Shown: piece by piece, positions 26,834-36,519 of the stretch | Position numbering within the stretch: the stretch's first letter is position 1 | Layout: each line of letters opens with the position of its first letter | NCBI GenBank assembly: GCA_030145205.1 | Contig: JAQYVZ010000001.1 | Span: 1 to 64,000, forward strand | Direction: 5' to 3' | DNA from: Desulfuromonadales bacterium | GTDB taxonomy: Bacteria > Desulfobacterota > Desulfuromonadia > Desulfuromonadales > BM103 | DNA length: 64,000 nucleotides | Program-made: the position numbers and the translations under genes | Notes under the pieces: generated by a model | What the model saw: the letters and a program-made list of their open reading frames with translations, nothing else | Told to the model about the DNA's origin: nothing | Databases searched by the model: none

Positions 26834-28171
26834 CTAGATTTTCAGTCGCTCCAGAAATCCGGTATCAATATCGCCTTCAATAAATTCTTTGTTATTCATG
26901 ATCCGCTTATGAAAATCGATGGTCGTGCTAATTCCGCCGATGATGTATTCATCGAGGGCGCGGGCCATGCGCTTAATCGCTTCTTCGCGCGTATCTGCAT
27001 GAACGATCAACTTGCCAATCATGGAATCGTAATGCGGTAAGACCGTATACTGGTCGTAGATCGCGCTGTCGATGCGGACGCCAAGCCCGCCAGGTGGGTG
27101 GTAGCCATCAATTTTGCCGGGCGAAGGTGTAAATTTTACAGGATCTTCTGCGTTGATCCGGCATTCAATTGCATGGCCGCGAATTTTGATGTCACTCTGC
27201 TTGTAGCGCAGCTCTTCACCGGCGGCAATCCGAATCTGTTCCTTGATGATATCAACCCCGGTGATCATTTCTGTCACAGGGTGTTCGACCTGCACGCGGG
27301 TGTTCATCTCCATGAAATAAAACTTGCCCGTTTTGTCGAGCAAGAACTCCATGGTCCCGGCGCTGTAGTAGCCAATCGCCTTAACTGCGGCAACAGCGCA
27401 TTCACATAGTTCTTTGCGCATCTTCGGCGTCAGAACGGGGCATGGAGCCTCTTCAATCAACTTCTGGTGGCGACGCTGGATGGAGCAGTCACGTTCTCCA
27501 AGGTGCAACACATTGCCATGCTGATCAGCAAGGATCTGGACTTCAACGTGACGCGGGTTCTCGCAGAATTTCTCGATATAGACGTCAGGGTTGCCGAAAG
27601 AGGCATTCGCTTCAGCACGTGCCATCGCAAACAGATTCGGCAGGGACGCCGGGGAGTGAACCACCTTCATCCCCTTTCCACCACCTCCGGCTGTCGCTTT
27701 GACAATCACCGGAAAGCCGATCTCTTCGGCAATCCGCTGCGCCTCTTCAACAGTCGGCACATTATCCTTAGTCCCCGGCAGAATCGGCACGCCGACCTGG
27801 GTGACTGAATGGCGTCCAGCAATTTTGTCCCCCATCAGGCGGATACTCTCCGGGGAAGGACCGATGAAAACCAGGCCGCAATTCTTACAAATCTCAGCAA
27901 ATTCGGCATTTTCAGCCAGAAAGCCGTAACCGGGATGGATCGCTTCGGCGTCGGTCACTTCAGCAGCACTGATGATCGCTTTGGTATTCAGGTAGCTTTC
28001 AGAGCTGGCCGCTCGGCCGATACAGATACTTTCATCAGCCAGCTTGGCATGCAGCGAATCACTATCTGCATCAGAATGAACCGCAACGGTGCGGACGCCG
28101 AGTTCCTTGCAGGCCCGAATGATCCGCAGGGCGATCTCGCCGCGATTGGCGATCAGTATTTTATGAAACAT
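26834..28171 (-). CDS. accC: Acetyl-CoA carboxylase, biotin carboxylase subunit
   Basis: A 445-residue ATP-grasp enzyme that carboxylates biotin on AccB. The N-terminus [20 protein letters not shown], the glycine loop [55 protein letters not shown] and [13 protein letters not shown] are canonical. GGAG precedes the ATG. It follows accB by 95 bp and is closed by a hairpin terminator. It catalyses the first committed step of fatty acid synthesis. Confidence 0.98.
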   Translation of the reverse strand: MFHKILIANRGEIALRIIRACKELGVRTVAVHSDADSDSLHAKLADESICIGRAASSESYLNTKAIISAAEVTDAEAIHPGYGFLAENAEFAEICKNCGLVFIGPSPESIRLMGDKIAGRHSVTQVGVPILPGTKDNVPTVEEAQRIAEEIGFPVIVKATAGGGGKGMKVVHSPASLPNLFAMARAEANASFGNPDVYIEKFCENPRHVEVQILADQHGNVLHLGERDCSIQRRHQKLIEEAPCPVLTPKMRKELCECAVAAVKAIGYYSAGTMEFLLDKTGKFYFMEMNTRVQVEHPVTEMITGVDIIKEQIRIAAGEELRYKQSDIKIRGHAIECRINAEDPVKFTPSPGKIDGYHPPGGLGVRIDSAIYDQYTVLPHYDSMIGKLIVHADTREEAIKRMARALDEYIIGGISTTIDFHKRIMNNKEFIEGDIDTGFLERLKI

Positions 28172-28266
28172 AAGCTAACTCCCTGTCGTTCAGAGGTGTG
28201 AGACGTAAAGAGCAAACCATGAGGTCACAACCTCAAGGGTGGCTCCTGTTTCCCGACCCAACTGAA

Positions 28267-28737
28267 TTAAAGCCGTTCCACTCTGAACAGCGGCTCACCG
28301 AATTCGACGGGAGCAGCATCATCCTTCAGGATTTCAACGATTTTGCATTTAAATTCCGCCTCAATCTCATTGAACAGCTTCATCGCTTCCACCAAGCAAA
28401 CCGTCTGACCGGCTTCGACAATCGTGCCTACTTCGACAAACAGATCAGCTTCAGGGCTTGGCTTGCGGTAGAAAGTCCCGACGATCGGAGAATTGATCGT
28501 TTCACCGCTTTCAACAACTGGAGCCTCGGCAGTGGTTGTGGCGGCCGGTGCAGCGGGCGCGGCAGCCGGGGCAACCATCGGGGCTGCGGCCACAGCAGCG
28601 GGGGCCGCAACCTGGATAAACTCCTTGTCGGGCCCACGCTTGATCAGGATTTTTTCTTCGGCGTTCTCCATCTCAAACTCAGTAATATCTGTGTCCGTAA
28701 TCATTTTAATCAGAGATCTTAGATTCTTGACATCCAT
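28267..28737 (-). CDS. accB: Acetyl-CoA carboxylase biotin carboxyl carrier protein
   Basis: A 156-residue protein. A short N-terminal domain (about 1-45) is joined by an Ala/Pro-rich linker (about 48-75) to the C-terminal biotinyl domain. The biotinylated lysine lies in the canonical VEAMKLFNEIEAE motif, and SPIVGTFYRKPSPEADLFVE starts the domain. GGAGAATAGCC precedes the ATG. Partner of the adjacent AccC. Confidence 0.97.
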   Translation of the reverse strand: MDVKNLRSLIKMITDTDITEFEMENAEEKILIKRGPDKEFIQVAAPAAVAAAPMVAPAAAPAAPAATTTAEAPVVESGETINSPIVGTFYRKPSPEADLFVEVGTIVEAGQTVCLVEAMKLFNEIEAEFKCKIVEILKDDAAPVEFGEPLFRVERL

Positions 28738-28789
28738 GGCTATTCTCCTTTATTCCCGTCAATTCGAGTCATCGGTTTCTGTTTTTAAG

Positions 28790-29866
28790 CTAAAGGGTTC
28801 TATATTGTTTTGGCAACAAGGTCAATACGCGATATCCATCTTCGGTGACCAGTGCCATATCTTCAATTCTCACACCGCCCTGTCCGGGCAGGTAAATCCC
28901 TGGTTCGATCGTAAACACCATGCCAACCTCCGCCGTCGCCTTGCTACGTGGCGAAACCGTAGGCTGCTCATGAACTTCCAGACCGACACCATGGCCAAGG
29001 CCGTGGCCGAAATACTCACCATAGCCGGCCTCTTCGATTACACTCCGGGCGAGGCGATCCAATTCAGCCAGCGCAACGCCCGGTCGAACTGCCTCAAGGG
29101 CACGATCATGCGCGGCAAGCGTCACTTCGTAGATTTCAGTCATTACCGGCTCAGGCTGTCCCAAGGCAAAGGTCACGGTTTCATCTGAATGATAACCGCC
29201 GACCCGACAACCGAAATCGATTGTGACCAGTTCACCGTTTCCCAGTTCCCGGTCGCTGGCAACACCATGTGGCAGAGCCCCACGCTCACCCGAGGCTACG
29301 ATAAAATCAAATGCTTTTTCTTCCGCGCCGCGTCGCTTGAGCGCAAATTCGAGCTGCAGAGCCAGATCACGTTCCTTTTGTCCCGGGCGGATCAGAGGCA
29401 AAATTTCCTCAAAGGCGTCCGCGTTCAACTTGGCCGCCTCATTCATCAGGGTAACTTCTTCCGAACTTTTAATCACCCGAAGAGAGGAAAGCTCTTCACC
29501 AAGTACGCGCCAATCCCAACTGGTCTCGCCCTTGTCCCGCAACTCCTGCGTCTGCAGATAGGTCAGGGTTCCTTCAAAACCGATATGTTCAGCACCCCAC
29601 GCTTTAAGTTGCGTGACAATTCCGGCAGCTGGCTGCTTATACTCTACAACCGCATCTGCAGCAACTTGTTCTTGTGACTGGGTAACATAACGGGAATCGG
29701 TCAGAAACGCCGCCCTGTCTCCAACAAAAACCAACGCACCTGCCGTGCCGGTGAAACCGGACAAGTACCTAAGGTTCTCAAGACCAAGAATAACACAGGA
29801 ATCGAGATTGCGGGAGGCGAGCAGCTCAAACAATTTGCTGCGTCGTGAATGATAGTCAATTGTCAC
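28790..29866 (-). CDS. M24-family Xaa-Pro aminopeptidase
   Basis: About 358 residues. An N-terminal creatinase-like domain (LDSCVILGLENLRYLSGFTG, FLTDSRYVTQ) precedes the pita-bread metallopeptidase domain. Metal ligands are visible in VTIDFGC, GYHSDETVTF, GHGLGHGVGLEVHE, FTIEPGIYLPGQGG and VRIED, so it should be active. The GTG at 29866 with a weak AGG is a tentative start; another GTG at 29899 has no ribosome site. It stands between aroQ and accB; in several related genomes efp lies in this gap, but only 52 bp separate the two genes here. Confidence 0.88.
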   Translation of the reverse strand: MTIDYHSRRSKLFELLASRNLDSCVILGLENLRYLSGFTGTAGALVFVGDRAAFLTDSRYVTQSQEQVAADAVVEYKQPAAGIVTQLKAWGAEHIGFEGTLTYLQTQELRDKGETSWDWRVLGEELSSLRVIKSSEEVTLMNEAAKLNADAFEEILPLIRPGQKERDLALQLEFALKRRGAEEKAFDFIVASGERGALPHGVASDRELGNGELVTIDFGCRVGGYHSDETVTFALGQPEPVMTEIYEVTLAAHDRALEAVRPGVALAELDRLARSVIEEAGYGEYFGHGLGHGVGLEVHEQPTVSPRSKATAEVGMVFTIEPGIYLPGQGGVRIEDMALVTEDGYRVLTLLPKQYRTL

Positions 29867-29917
29867 AGTACGCCTGTTATCTGGTCGCTCAAAACACACG
29901 GAGGGATTCTGGCCATT

Positions 29918-30367
29918 TCAGGCTTGCAGCCGTCCGGCCAGAGCTCGCAGGGCAAGAGCATAGCCATCGGCACCGAGGCCGGCAATTTGGCCGACAACCA
30001 CCGGAGCGATGAATGAATGATGACGAAATGATTCGCGGGCGTGAATATTCGACAGGTGGACCTCAATTGCCGGCAAGGCAACCCCGGCCAAGGCGTCGCG
30101 TAGAGCGATACTGGAATGGGTCAAACCACCAGGGTTAATGATAATCGCATCGTAGCCGTCTGATTGCGCGGCGTGAATGCGGTCAATCAGCACCCCCTCA
30201 TGATTAGATTGGCAACAATCAACGACCACCTTCAGAGATGCGCCTAATGTTGTCAGCCCGGCATTCACATCATCCAGCGTCTGACTGCCGTAGACCTCGG
30301 GTTCACGTTGCCCAAGCAGGTTCAGATTGGGTCCGTGCAGAACCAGTATTTTTAGTGAGGGTGCCAT
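29918..30367 (-). CDS. aroQ: Type II 3-dehydroquinate dehydratase
   Basis: A 149-residue shikimate-pathway enzyme. It has [21 protein letters not shown] with the catalytic Tyr region, [32 protein letters not shown], and [18 protein letters not shown]-type sequence (here [18 protein letters not shown]) with the catalytic His. The ATG at 30367 shares one base with the roadblock-gene stop. Other shikimate genes (aroB, aroK) are in the same unit. Confidence 0.96.
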   Translation of the reverse strand: MAPSLKILVLHGPNLNLLGQREPEVYGSQTLDDVNAGLTTLGASLKVVVDCCQSNHEGVLIDRIHAAQSDGYDAIIINPGGLTHSSIALRDALAGVALPAIEVHLSNIHARESFRHHSFIAPVVVGQIAGLGADGYALALRALAGRLQA

Positions 30368-30723
30368 CACATGAGCTCATTTTTGAGATTGACGGATTCC
30401 CGCGACAACAGGTATCGTCCTTTGCCGAAATTGCCATCCTGCTTAAGCACCAGAGCGACAAAATACTCAGACGTAACAATTCGGATAACCGTAATCAGCT
30501 GTTCGGTACGAATTGAAACCTCCTGCATCTCGCCCATATCAAGGATCTCTGACGTCTTGCGAATCTCCTTGAGAACGTTCGCATACTCGATAGCAATCAC
30601 CTGCAGATCAAGCTCTTTCTCCTGACTGAAAGACTGCTCGATGGCGATCCCATCGTAACCCATCAAGACAGCACCGACAGCGCCAGCCGTTTCATCGACA
30701 ATCCGTTGCAGAATTTCAGTGAA
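30367..30723 (-). CDS. Roadblock/LC7 (MglB-like) domain protein
   Basis: A 118-residue single-domain protein. The ATG at 30723 is set by GAGGAGGG directly upstream. The sequence [42 protein letters not shown] and [20 protein letters not shown] fits roadblock/LC7 proteins, which dimerise and often act as GAPs for small Ras-like GTPases such as MglA. No GTPase gene is adjacent. Its start overlaps the TPR gene by 8 bp, so the two are probably made together. Confidence 0.88.
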   Translation of the reverse strand, partial: FTEILQRIVDETAGAVGAVLMGYDGIAIEQSFSQEKELDLQVIAIEYANVLKEIRKTSEILDMGEMQEVSIRTEQLITVIRIVTSEYFVALVLKQDGNFGKGRYLLSRESVNLKNELM

Positions 30724-31570
30724 CATGCTCCCTCCTCTGCCGGATACCGGCCAGCCAACCCTCAAGGACTTCCAGAGGTGTTCGGATAATTACGGGCTCA
30801 GGCACTGCCTCCTGAGGTGGTACCGGTGCAGGTGTTTTCAATTCCAATGGGGGGGGTACGTCACTCACAGAAGTTTGAGACCCCGTGGTTTCGGCTGCCG
30901 TCAAGGCATTCAAGCGCTCGCGAACTGACTGATTATCCGGGTCACGCCGAAGTATTTCTTCATAAACGCCAACAGCCTTTTCCGGCAACCCCTGCTTGAC
31001 GTAAATTTCAGCGAGTGTAGCCGTCAAGATAACCTCGGCACTTGACGCTTCCGGCTCCACAGGTGCGGCAGGTACGGCCTCAGGGGCAGGAGGTGTCGCC
31101 ACCTGGGATATTTCCGGCTTTCCAACCTTCAGACGATCCCAGGGACGAGGCAGATCGAGCGCAACCAGCATGTTCTGGATATGATCGTCTGCCGGATGGA
31201 AATCAGCCGCCTCATTCAAAATCTTGCGGGCTTGGTCGCGCTCACCACGGATCAGGTGCAGACGCGCCAACCCAACCAGGGCGGCCTGACTTTGCCGGTC
31301 GATGCTCAACGCCTTGGCAAAAGCACTCATCGCCTCGTCAATCCGCCCCATCTGACCCAGCACACGACCCAAGGTTGAAAAACCGGGGCTGAAATGTGGT
31401 AACGACCTCGTCCCCAGCCGCGCCGCCTCAAGGGCGTCATCAAGCAAGCCAACCTGTCGATAGGCTTCAGCCAAGGGCACAAAAGCCGTTGAATGTGAAT
31501 CTTTCGAAATAATCTGCAGATAGCTGCCGATCTTACTGATCAGACTTCCACCGCTACTTGTCTGTGCCAT
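30716..31570 (-). CDS. TPR-repeat protein, unknown function
   Basis: A 284-residue protein with no signal peptide. Four or so tetratricopeptide repeats occupy about residues 30-135 (FVPLAEAYRQVGLLDDALEA, GFSTLGRVLGQMGRIDEAMS, LVGLARLHLIRGERDQARKI). A Pro/Ala/Glu-rich linker follows, then one further repeat (LAEIYVKQGLPEKAVGVYEE) and another Pro-rich segment. The C-terminal tail (PLEVLEGWLAGIRQRREH) is a short helix that could be a docking motif for the roadblock partner encoded downstream. AGAGGA precedes the ATG. Location among aro genes gives no clear function. Confidence 0.85.
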   Translation of the reverse strand: MAQTSSGGSLISKIGSYLQIISKDSHSTAFVPLAEAYRQVGLLDDALEAARLGTRSLPHFSPGFSTLGRVLGQMGRIDEAMSAFAKALSIDRQSQAALVGLARLHLIRGERDQARKILNEAADFHPADDHIQNMLVALDLPRPWDRLKVGKPEISQVATPPAPEAVPAAPVEPEASSAEVILTATLAEIYVKQGLPEKAVGVYEEILRRDPDNQSVRERLNALTAAETTGSQTSVSDVPPPLELKTPAPVPPQEAVPEPVIIRTPLEVLEGWLAGIRQRREHVH

Positions 31571-31607
31571 AAATCCTCTCTCGACAACGCAGAGAAGCTC
31601 TCAGGGT

Positions 31608-32702
31608 TCATTCAGCCGCAGTACAGGATACAAGCAAACGCGGCAAAAGGAGATCAAGGTCGTCAATCATGTACAAATCGGCAGATCCAATGCCACGGTT
31701 AAGGGCCATCCGAAGTCGGCCTTCTTTCACCTTCTTGTCCCGCTGCATCACAGCAAGGTATTCACTCGCCGTAAAATCGGGGGGCATAACCGGCAATTGC
31801 AATCTCAAAAGCAGATTTCGCAGACGATCGACATCCTTCTCAGCGCAAAGCTGTTTTTCTCTGGCAATTTCTGCGGCTATCAACATGCCGATTGCAACCG
31901 CCTCGCCATGTTTGATCACACCATAACCTGCCAAAGTTTCAACAGCATGACCGAAGGTGTGGCCGTAATTGAGAATCGCCCGTAGACCCTGTTCTTTTTC
32001 GTCATTTTCTACAACATTAGCCTTAATTTGGCAAGACATCATTACTGCATGGATCAGCGCATCCGGGTCCTGTTGCAGCAGACTCTCGACATTCTCTTCC
32101 AACCATTTGAAGAAATCAGCGTCTTCAATCACACCATACTTGACAACTTCCGCCATACCGGCAGCAAATTCCCGTTCAGGCAGACTCTCAAGAACTGACA
32201 CATCGATATGCACATAGCGTGGCTGATAAAATGCCCCGATCAAATTCTTCCCAAGGGGGTGATTGATACCGGTTTTACCACCAACGGAACTGTCAACCTG
32301 GGCAAGCAAGCTGGTAGGAACCTGAACAAAAGGGATGCCTCTCAGGAAGGTCGCAGCGGCATAGCCGGTCAAATCACCAATCACGCCACCACCCAGTGCA
32401 ACCAGTCCACAGTAACGATCAAAGCCACGTTCAATCAGTGTGTCATAAATTAACTGTAATGTTTCGTGATTCTTAAAAGCTTCGCCATCGGGGACCTGAA
32501 TAACGCTGACTTCGCGTCCGGATCGACGTAATGCATCGACGACGATCTGTCCATAGTGATTGCCCACCAGTGGATTCGTAACCAGCGCGACTTTTTTCGC
32601 AAATTTCAAGAGGTTCAGCTGTTCACCGACCTGCGACAAAGTTCCGGCCCCGATACCAATCGGGTAGCTGCGATCACCTAAACCGACCAACAACTGCTTC
32701 AT
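31608..32702 (-). CDS. aroB: 3-dehydroquinate synthase
   Basis: A 364-residue shikimate-pathway enzyme cyclising DAHP. Motifs: YPIGIGAGTL, PDGEAFKNHETL, ALGGGVIGDLTGYAAATFLR, VQVPTSLLAQVDSSVGGKTG, GMAEVVKYGVI, and LNYGHTFGHAVE with the metal-binding His residues. The start overlaps the aroK stop by 4 bp (ATGA). Confidence 0.97.
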   Translation of the reverse strand: MKQLLVGLGDRSYPIGIGAGTLSQVGEQLNLLKFAKKVALVTNPLVGNHYGQIVVDALRRSGREVSVIQVPDGEAFKNHETLQLIYDTLIERGFDRYCGLVALGGGVIGDLTGYAAATFLRGIPFVQVPTSLLAQVDSSVGGKTGINHPLGKNLIGAFYQPRYVHIDVSVLESLPEREFAAGMAEVVKYGVIEDADFFKWLEENVESLLQQDPDALIHAVMMSCQIKANVVENDEKEQGLRAILNYGHTFGHAVETLAGYGVIKHGEAVAIGMLIAAEIAREKQLCAEKDVDRLRNLLLRLQLPVMPPDFTASEYLAVMQRDKKVKEGRLRMALNRGIGSADLYMIDDLDLLLPRLLVSCTAAE

Positions 32703-33220
32703 TCGTTGACTCCCTGTAACAGACGTTGTATCTGCCCGACAACCTCTTCGACGCTTTTATGATCCGTGTCGACAATCAGACTTGCTTCTTCGTAAAAAGG
32801 AATCCGGTTCAACAGCAGGCTCTGAACATGCGCGAGGCCTTCCGCACTGTTGAGGAGCGGCCTCTCTGTCGAACCTGCTAGGCGTACCCGCAAAGTCTCC
32901 CAACTGGTCCGCAGGTAAACAACATGTCCAGCAGCACGCATGAACTTACGATTCTCAGCTGCCATAACGATCCCGCCGCCAGTAGCAAAGACCGCACGCC
33001 GTTCAACAGGGACTGAAGTGAGGACCTTCGTTTCCAACTGCCGGAAATAGTCTTCACCATATTCAGCAAAAATCTCGTTGATCGACATTTCTGCCCGGGT
33101 CTCGATTTGATTATCTAGGTCTAAAAAATCGCAGCCGAATTGGGCAGCAAGAAATCTTCCAATCGTTGTTTTCCCTGCCCCCATGAAACCGGTCAGGAAT
33201 ATGGGCCTCTCTAATAACAT
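32699..33220 (-). CDS. aroK: Shikimate kinase
   Basis: A 173-residue kinase with Walker A FLTGFMGAGKTTIGR, the shikimate-binding FLDLDNQIETR, RQLETKVL and FATGGGIVMAAENR, and RPLLNSAEG in the lid. The ATG at 33220 is chosen; a longer frame to 33283 runs through the pilQ terminator and is unlikely. The ribosome site is weak. First gene of the aroK-aroB-TPR-roadblock-aroQ-M24-accB-accC run. Confidence 0.94.
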   Translation of the reverse strand: MLLERPIFLTGFMGAGKTTIGRFLAAQFGCDFLDLDNQIETRAEMSINEIFAEYGEDYFRQLETKVLTSVPVERRAVFATGGGIVMAAENRKFMRAAGHVVYLRTSWETLRVRLAGSTERPLLNSAEGLAHVQSLLLNRIPFYEEASLIVDTDHKSVEEVVGQIQRLLQGVNE

Positions 33221-33247
33221 ATCTGCACTCTTGCTTGTCACATACAG

Positions 33248-33273
33248 AAAAGGACAGGTCACCCTGTCCTTTT
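33248..33273 (-). terminator. Rho-independent terminator of the pil operon
   Basis: AAAAGGACAGG and CCTGTCCTTTT form a perfect 11-bp stem with a 4-base loop, 28 bp after the pilQ stop. It separates pilMNOPQ from aroK. Confidence 0.9.
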
Positions 33274-33301
33274 CCTGCTTCACATCATCACTGACCGTTG
33301 C

Positions 33302-35974
33302 TTACTCAAGTATCCGCGGCGTGATAAAAATCAACAACTCACGTCTTTCCTTAGTCTTGGTTGTCGACTTAAAGAGATGTCCAAGTAAAGGAATATCTTT
33401 CAGCAAAGGAACTCCCGTATCAGCATCTTGCTCTGTTTCTACGAAAATCCCGCCAATGACAGTCGTCTCGCCATCACGCACCAGAACTTTGGTTTGCGCT
33501 TTTTTCTCGTCAATCGAAACCATGTTACCGGTCCCGGTTGGGACAATAGTACCCACAGCACTGTTCGATGCATCAATCTCCAGGATGACACTGCCATCCG
33601 GATTGATTTCCGGCGTTACTTCCAGCTTCAGTTCAGCACTTTCAAAGCTGGTTTCTGTTCCAGCATCACCCACAGTTGTATAAGGAATTTTTGTTCCCTG
33701 GGATATTTTGGCAGATTCACCATTCAGTGTCGTCACACGCGGTGTTGAAACTATCCTGCCCTCACCAGAGGATTCCAAGGCAGAAAGGCGCAGGTCCATG
33801 GTCAGAGTATCCACGCCGACCGTACCGAAACCGATTCCCACTGCAGCGCCAGCAGACCCAACCGACCCTGCAGTCGGCGTTGTAATCAAGTATGAACCAC
33901 CAAGTCCCACCGAGGCCGAATCAATATTCGTCGTTCCAACGCCAACCTCGTCATTCTGATAGGTTCCACCCCATTTGACGCCCAGATCACGGGCGAAGGT
34001 GGTGTTTGCCTCAACGATACGCGCTTCAATCAGAACCTGTTTCTCAGGCTTGTCAATCTGCATGATCAACGCACCCATTTCATCGAGGACAGAAGGGACA
34101 TCTTTAACGATTAACTGTTTGTTGCGAGCATCGGGAATAATGTTACCGCGCTCTGTCAAAAGGTCGGTTATGACTTTTTCCATATCGGCAACCGACGAGT
34201 AGCTGATCTGAAAAACGCGGCTTACCAGCGGAGCCTCTTCAATCTCCTGCTTCTGGGCCTGCAGACTGGTGTTGGCCATATCGCGGATCTTGTCTTTAGG
34301 CATGATGCGCAGGACGTTGCCATTGCGAATCTTCCCAAGGTCAGAGGTCTCAAGAATCAATTCGAGGGCTTGATCCCATGGGACATCAATCAGGCGCAAG
34401 GTGATGCTCCCCTTGACATCATCACTGGCAAGAATATTCAAACCGCTTACATCGCCGATCAGCTGCAAGATACTGCGCACATCGGCACTGTCAAAGACCA
34501 GTGAAATTTTCTGCCCAGAATAAACACCCTCAGCAGTAACTTCTGCCAGGGCAGCTTCATCCAGCTCAACAGTCGGCTCGCCTGCAACCATAGCAGAAGC
34601 TTCAGCGTCAGCAGTGACTTCAGGGGCTTCCACTTCAACAACATCTGACTGCGGAGGCATGGCTTCAGCATAAGCGCCATCGTCAACGACCAAGCGAATG
34701 ACAGCACCATCTTCTTCGAGTGAATAGGCTGCAGCCCCTTTCATTGTAACGGCAAAACGCACGTCCTGGCGATCACCAGCTTTTACAATGTAGGGGGTTA
34801 CGGCATCAATTGCCGTCGGGAAGGCCGCCGTATCCAAGGTGCGACGCAATGCACGACTGATTGTAGCATTCTGAACTTCAAAGCGAATCAGGTTACCCTC
34901 GCGCGTCGGCCCAGATACTTCGGCAGGTGACGTCAGCGTCACCTTAAGGTAACTCCGACCATCCAGGCTTTCAAAATCGACAGCTTCAACGGCAACACTC
35001 TCGGCAGATTTCTGAATCGCCGGAGCCTCAGGGGTCGATGTCACAGGCGACGCCGCTGCAACGACCTCTTTTACCGGTTCCTTGACCGGCACAACCTTCT
35101 CGTCAGATGTATTGACCGTGTCGCTCCAGGCGACTGCAAGGTCAGAGTCATTTTGCGTTACGGTGTGCTTCGGCAGCTTTTCATTTTCAGAGTCAAAAAC
35201 CAGTCGCGTTTTATCCTTGTAAATACCGACACGCAGTTGGCTCATCCCTGCTTCAGCAGGAAAGCTTCTCTGCTTAAATCCTGGACGGATACCGTAAAGA
35301 TCGACAACCAGGCGAGGCGGACTGGCCAATGCAAAATACTTATAACGATCGATTTCACCATTCATCGCCAAGACAGCCTGGCCAGGCGTCATAACAACTT
35401 CACGCAGCACGCTGGCCGCTGCATCAGACGCAGCAACCGGTTGAGTTGCTGCCGTATCAGCAACAACCTCTTCGGCCGCTTGCTGCTGCTCCGGTGCGGC
35501 TACAGGTTCAGAAACTACGGCAGCCTGACCCTCAAAAACGAGTTTAAACTGATTACCGTCAAGGAGTACCTGATAGTCTGCGCTCTCTTTCAACAGCACT
35601 TCGACCCGGGCCAAATTTCCCGAGGACAGTTCAAAGGTCGCGACTCGAACCTCTTGGACAGCGCCTTGGTTGACAGGCAGCACATCCTTGACGTCCGTCA
35701 TGTCCATCCCTGGAAAATCGACAACGACCCGAATCGGATCGTAAGAATCATAGACTGTGTATCGGTACCCTACCGGCTCAGTCGTCTGAACCAGAACCGT
35801 TGGCGACGACGCAGCAGCTTCCATGGCAACAGAAACCAGCTTATTGCTCGGATCGGCCCCAAACGAAGACGTCGACAGGAGAAATAAAAGCACTGCTATT
35901 GCCAAAAAGCTCGTGCAAATCCGCGCAGTTGCTCCGCCCGATACCCGCCTGGCTCTTTTCATCATCCCTCGCAT
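33302..35974 (-). CDS. pilQ: Type IV pilus secretin PilQ
   Basis: An 890-residue outer-membrane secretin through which the pilus passes. A signal sequence (about residues 18-40) is followed by three AMIN-like peptidoglycan-binding segments (roughly 45-150, 200-290 and 325-430). A low-complexity linker, an STN/N0 domain (ISLVFDSADVRSILQLIGDV), an N1 domain (SRVFQISYSSVADMEKVITD) and the C-terminal secretin core (ARIVEANTTFARDLGVKWGG, TPRVTTLNGESAKISQGTKI) come next. It ends near LLIFITPRILE, as is typical. It is long for the family because of the AMIN array. AAGGAG is 8 nt before the ATG; the gene starts 3 bp after pilP. Confidence 0.96.
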   Translation of the reverse strand: MRGMMKRARRVSGGATARICTSFLAIAVLLFLLSTSSFGADPSNKLVSVAMEAAASSPTVLVQTTEPVGYRYTVYDSYDPIRVVVDFPGMDMTDVKDVLPVNQGAVQEVRVATFELSSGNLARVEVLLKESADYQVLLDGNQFKLVFEGQAAVVSEPVAAPEQQQAAEEVVADTAATQPVAASDAAASVLREVVMTPGQAVLAMNGEIDRYKYFALASPPRLVVDLYGIRPGFKQRSFPAEAGMSQLRVGIYKDKTRLVFDSENEKLPKHTVTQNDSDLAVAWSDTVNTSDEKVVPVKEPVKEVVAAASPVTSTPEAPAIQKSAESVAVEAVDFESLDGRSYLKVTLTSPAEVSGPTREGNLIRFEVQNATISRALRRTLDTAAFPTAIDAVTPYIVKAGDRQDVRFAVTMKGAAAYSLEEDGAVIRLVVDDGAYAEAMPPQSDVVEVEAPEVTADAEASAMVAGEPTVELDEAALAEVTAEGVYSGQKISLVFDSADVRSILQLIGDVSGLNILASDDVKGSITLRLIDVPWDQALELILETSDLGKIRNGNVLRIMPKDKIRDMANTSLQAQKQEIEEAPLVSRVFQISYSSVADMEKVITDLLTERGNIIPDARNKQLIVKDVPSVLDEMGALIMQIDKPEKQVLIEARIVEANTTFARDLGVKWGGTYQNDEVGVGTTNIDSASVGLGGSYLITTPTAGSVGSAGAAVGIGFGTVGVDTLTMDLRLSALESSGEGRIVSTPRVTTLNGESAKISQGTKIPYTTVGDAGTETSFESAELKLEVTPEINPDGSVILEIDASNSAVGTIVPTGTGNMVSIDEKKAQTKVLVRDGETTVIGGIFVETEQDADTGVPLLKDIPLLGHLFKSTTKTKERRELLIFITPRILE

Positions 35975-35977
35975 CGA

Positions 35978-36508
35978 TTAAACTCCTTCCCGCTTGGGAA
36001 CAACAATATCCTGAAGGTTGGTCCTGACATTTCCTGAGAAGTCGTAATACTTCTCTTCCACTTGAATAACTTCATTTGAGATGTCCACTACGACACCGTT
36101 GTTCTTGCCTATTTTGACACCCTTCTTAAGGATGTATGATTTTCCATCAGGTGCCACAACCATCGCCCGTGGCACATCCAGTCCGACAATCACGCCGATC
36201 AGTCGGTACTGCTGCAATTCATATTGCTGCAAAGGCGTCAAAGGTTCTTCGGAAACCGGGCCAATCGGCTTGCGGATCGAGGTCAAAGGCAGGAATGGGT
36301 CGCGACGTCCCTCAGACTGATAAGCGAATTTCTGCTCTTTTTCAGCCTTTTCCTCCTTAGCTACTGCCGCAGGGGCCTTTTTGACGGGAGCTTTAGCAAC
36401 CGCTCTTGGCTTAGCAGAGGCAGACTTGGAGGCTGGCTCATCAGAGCAGCCATAAAGGCCGGCCACAAGCAGAAACATGCCAATCAGGTATCCAATGCAA
36501 CGCATCAT
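35978..36508 (-). CDS. pilP: Type IV pilus assembly lipoprotein PilP
   Basis: A 176-residue inner-membrane lipoprotein linking PilNO to PilQ. The ATG at 36508 follows AAGGACAG. The signal ends in VAGLYGC, the lipobox. A Lys/Ala-rich flexible region (about 25-65) leads to the PilP fold (EGRRDPFLPLTS, LQQYELQQYRLIGVIVG, GKSYILKKGVKIGKNNG). Twelve bp separate it from pilO. Confidence 0.94.
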   Translation of the reverse strand: MMRCIGYLIGMFLLVAGLYGCSDEPASKSASAKPRAVAKAPVKKAPAAVAKEEKAEKEQKFAYQSEGRRDPFLPLTSIRKPIGPVSEEPLTPLQQYELQQYRLIGVIVGLDVPRAMVVAPDGKSYILKKGVKIGKNNGVVVDISNEVIQVEEKYYDFSGNVRTNLQDIVVPKREGV

Positions 36509-36519
36509 ATCCACTGTCC

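Noticed and set aside
30849-30856. C8 run in the TPR gene as a phase-variation site
   Set aside because: Short, in a Pro-rich linker where CCC codons are expected, and in a housekeeping operon.
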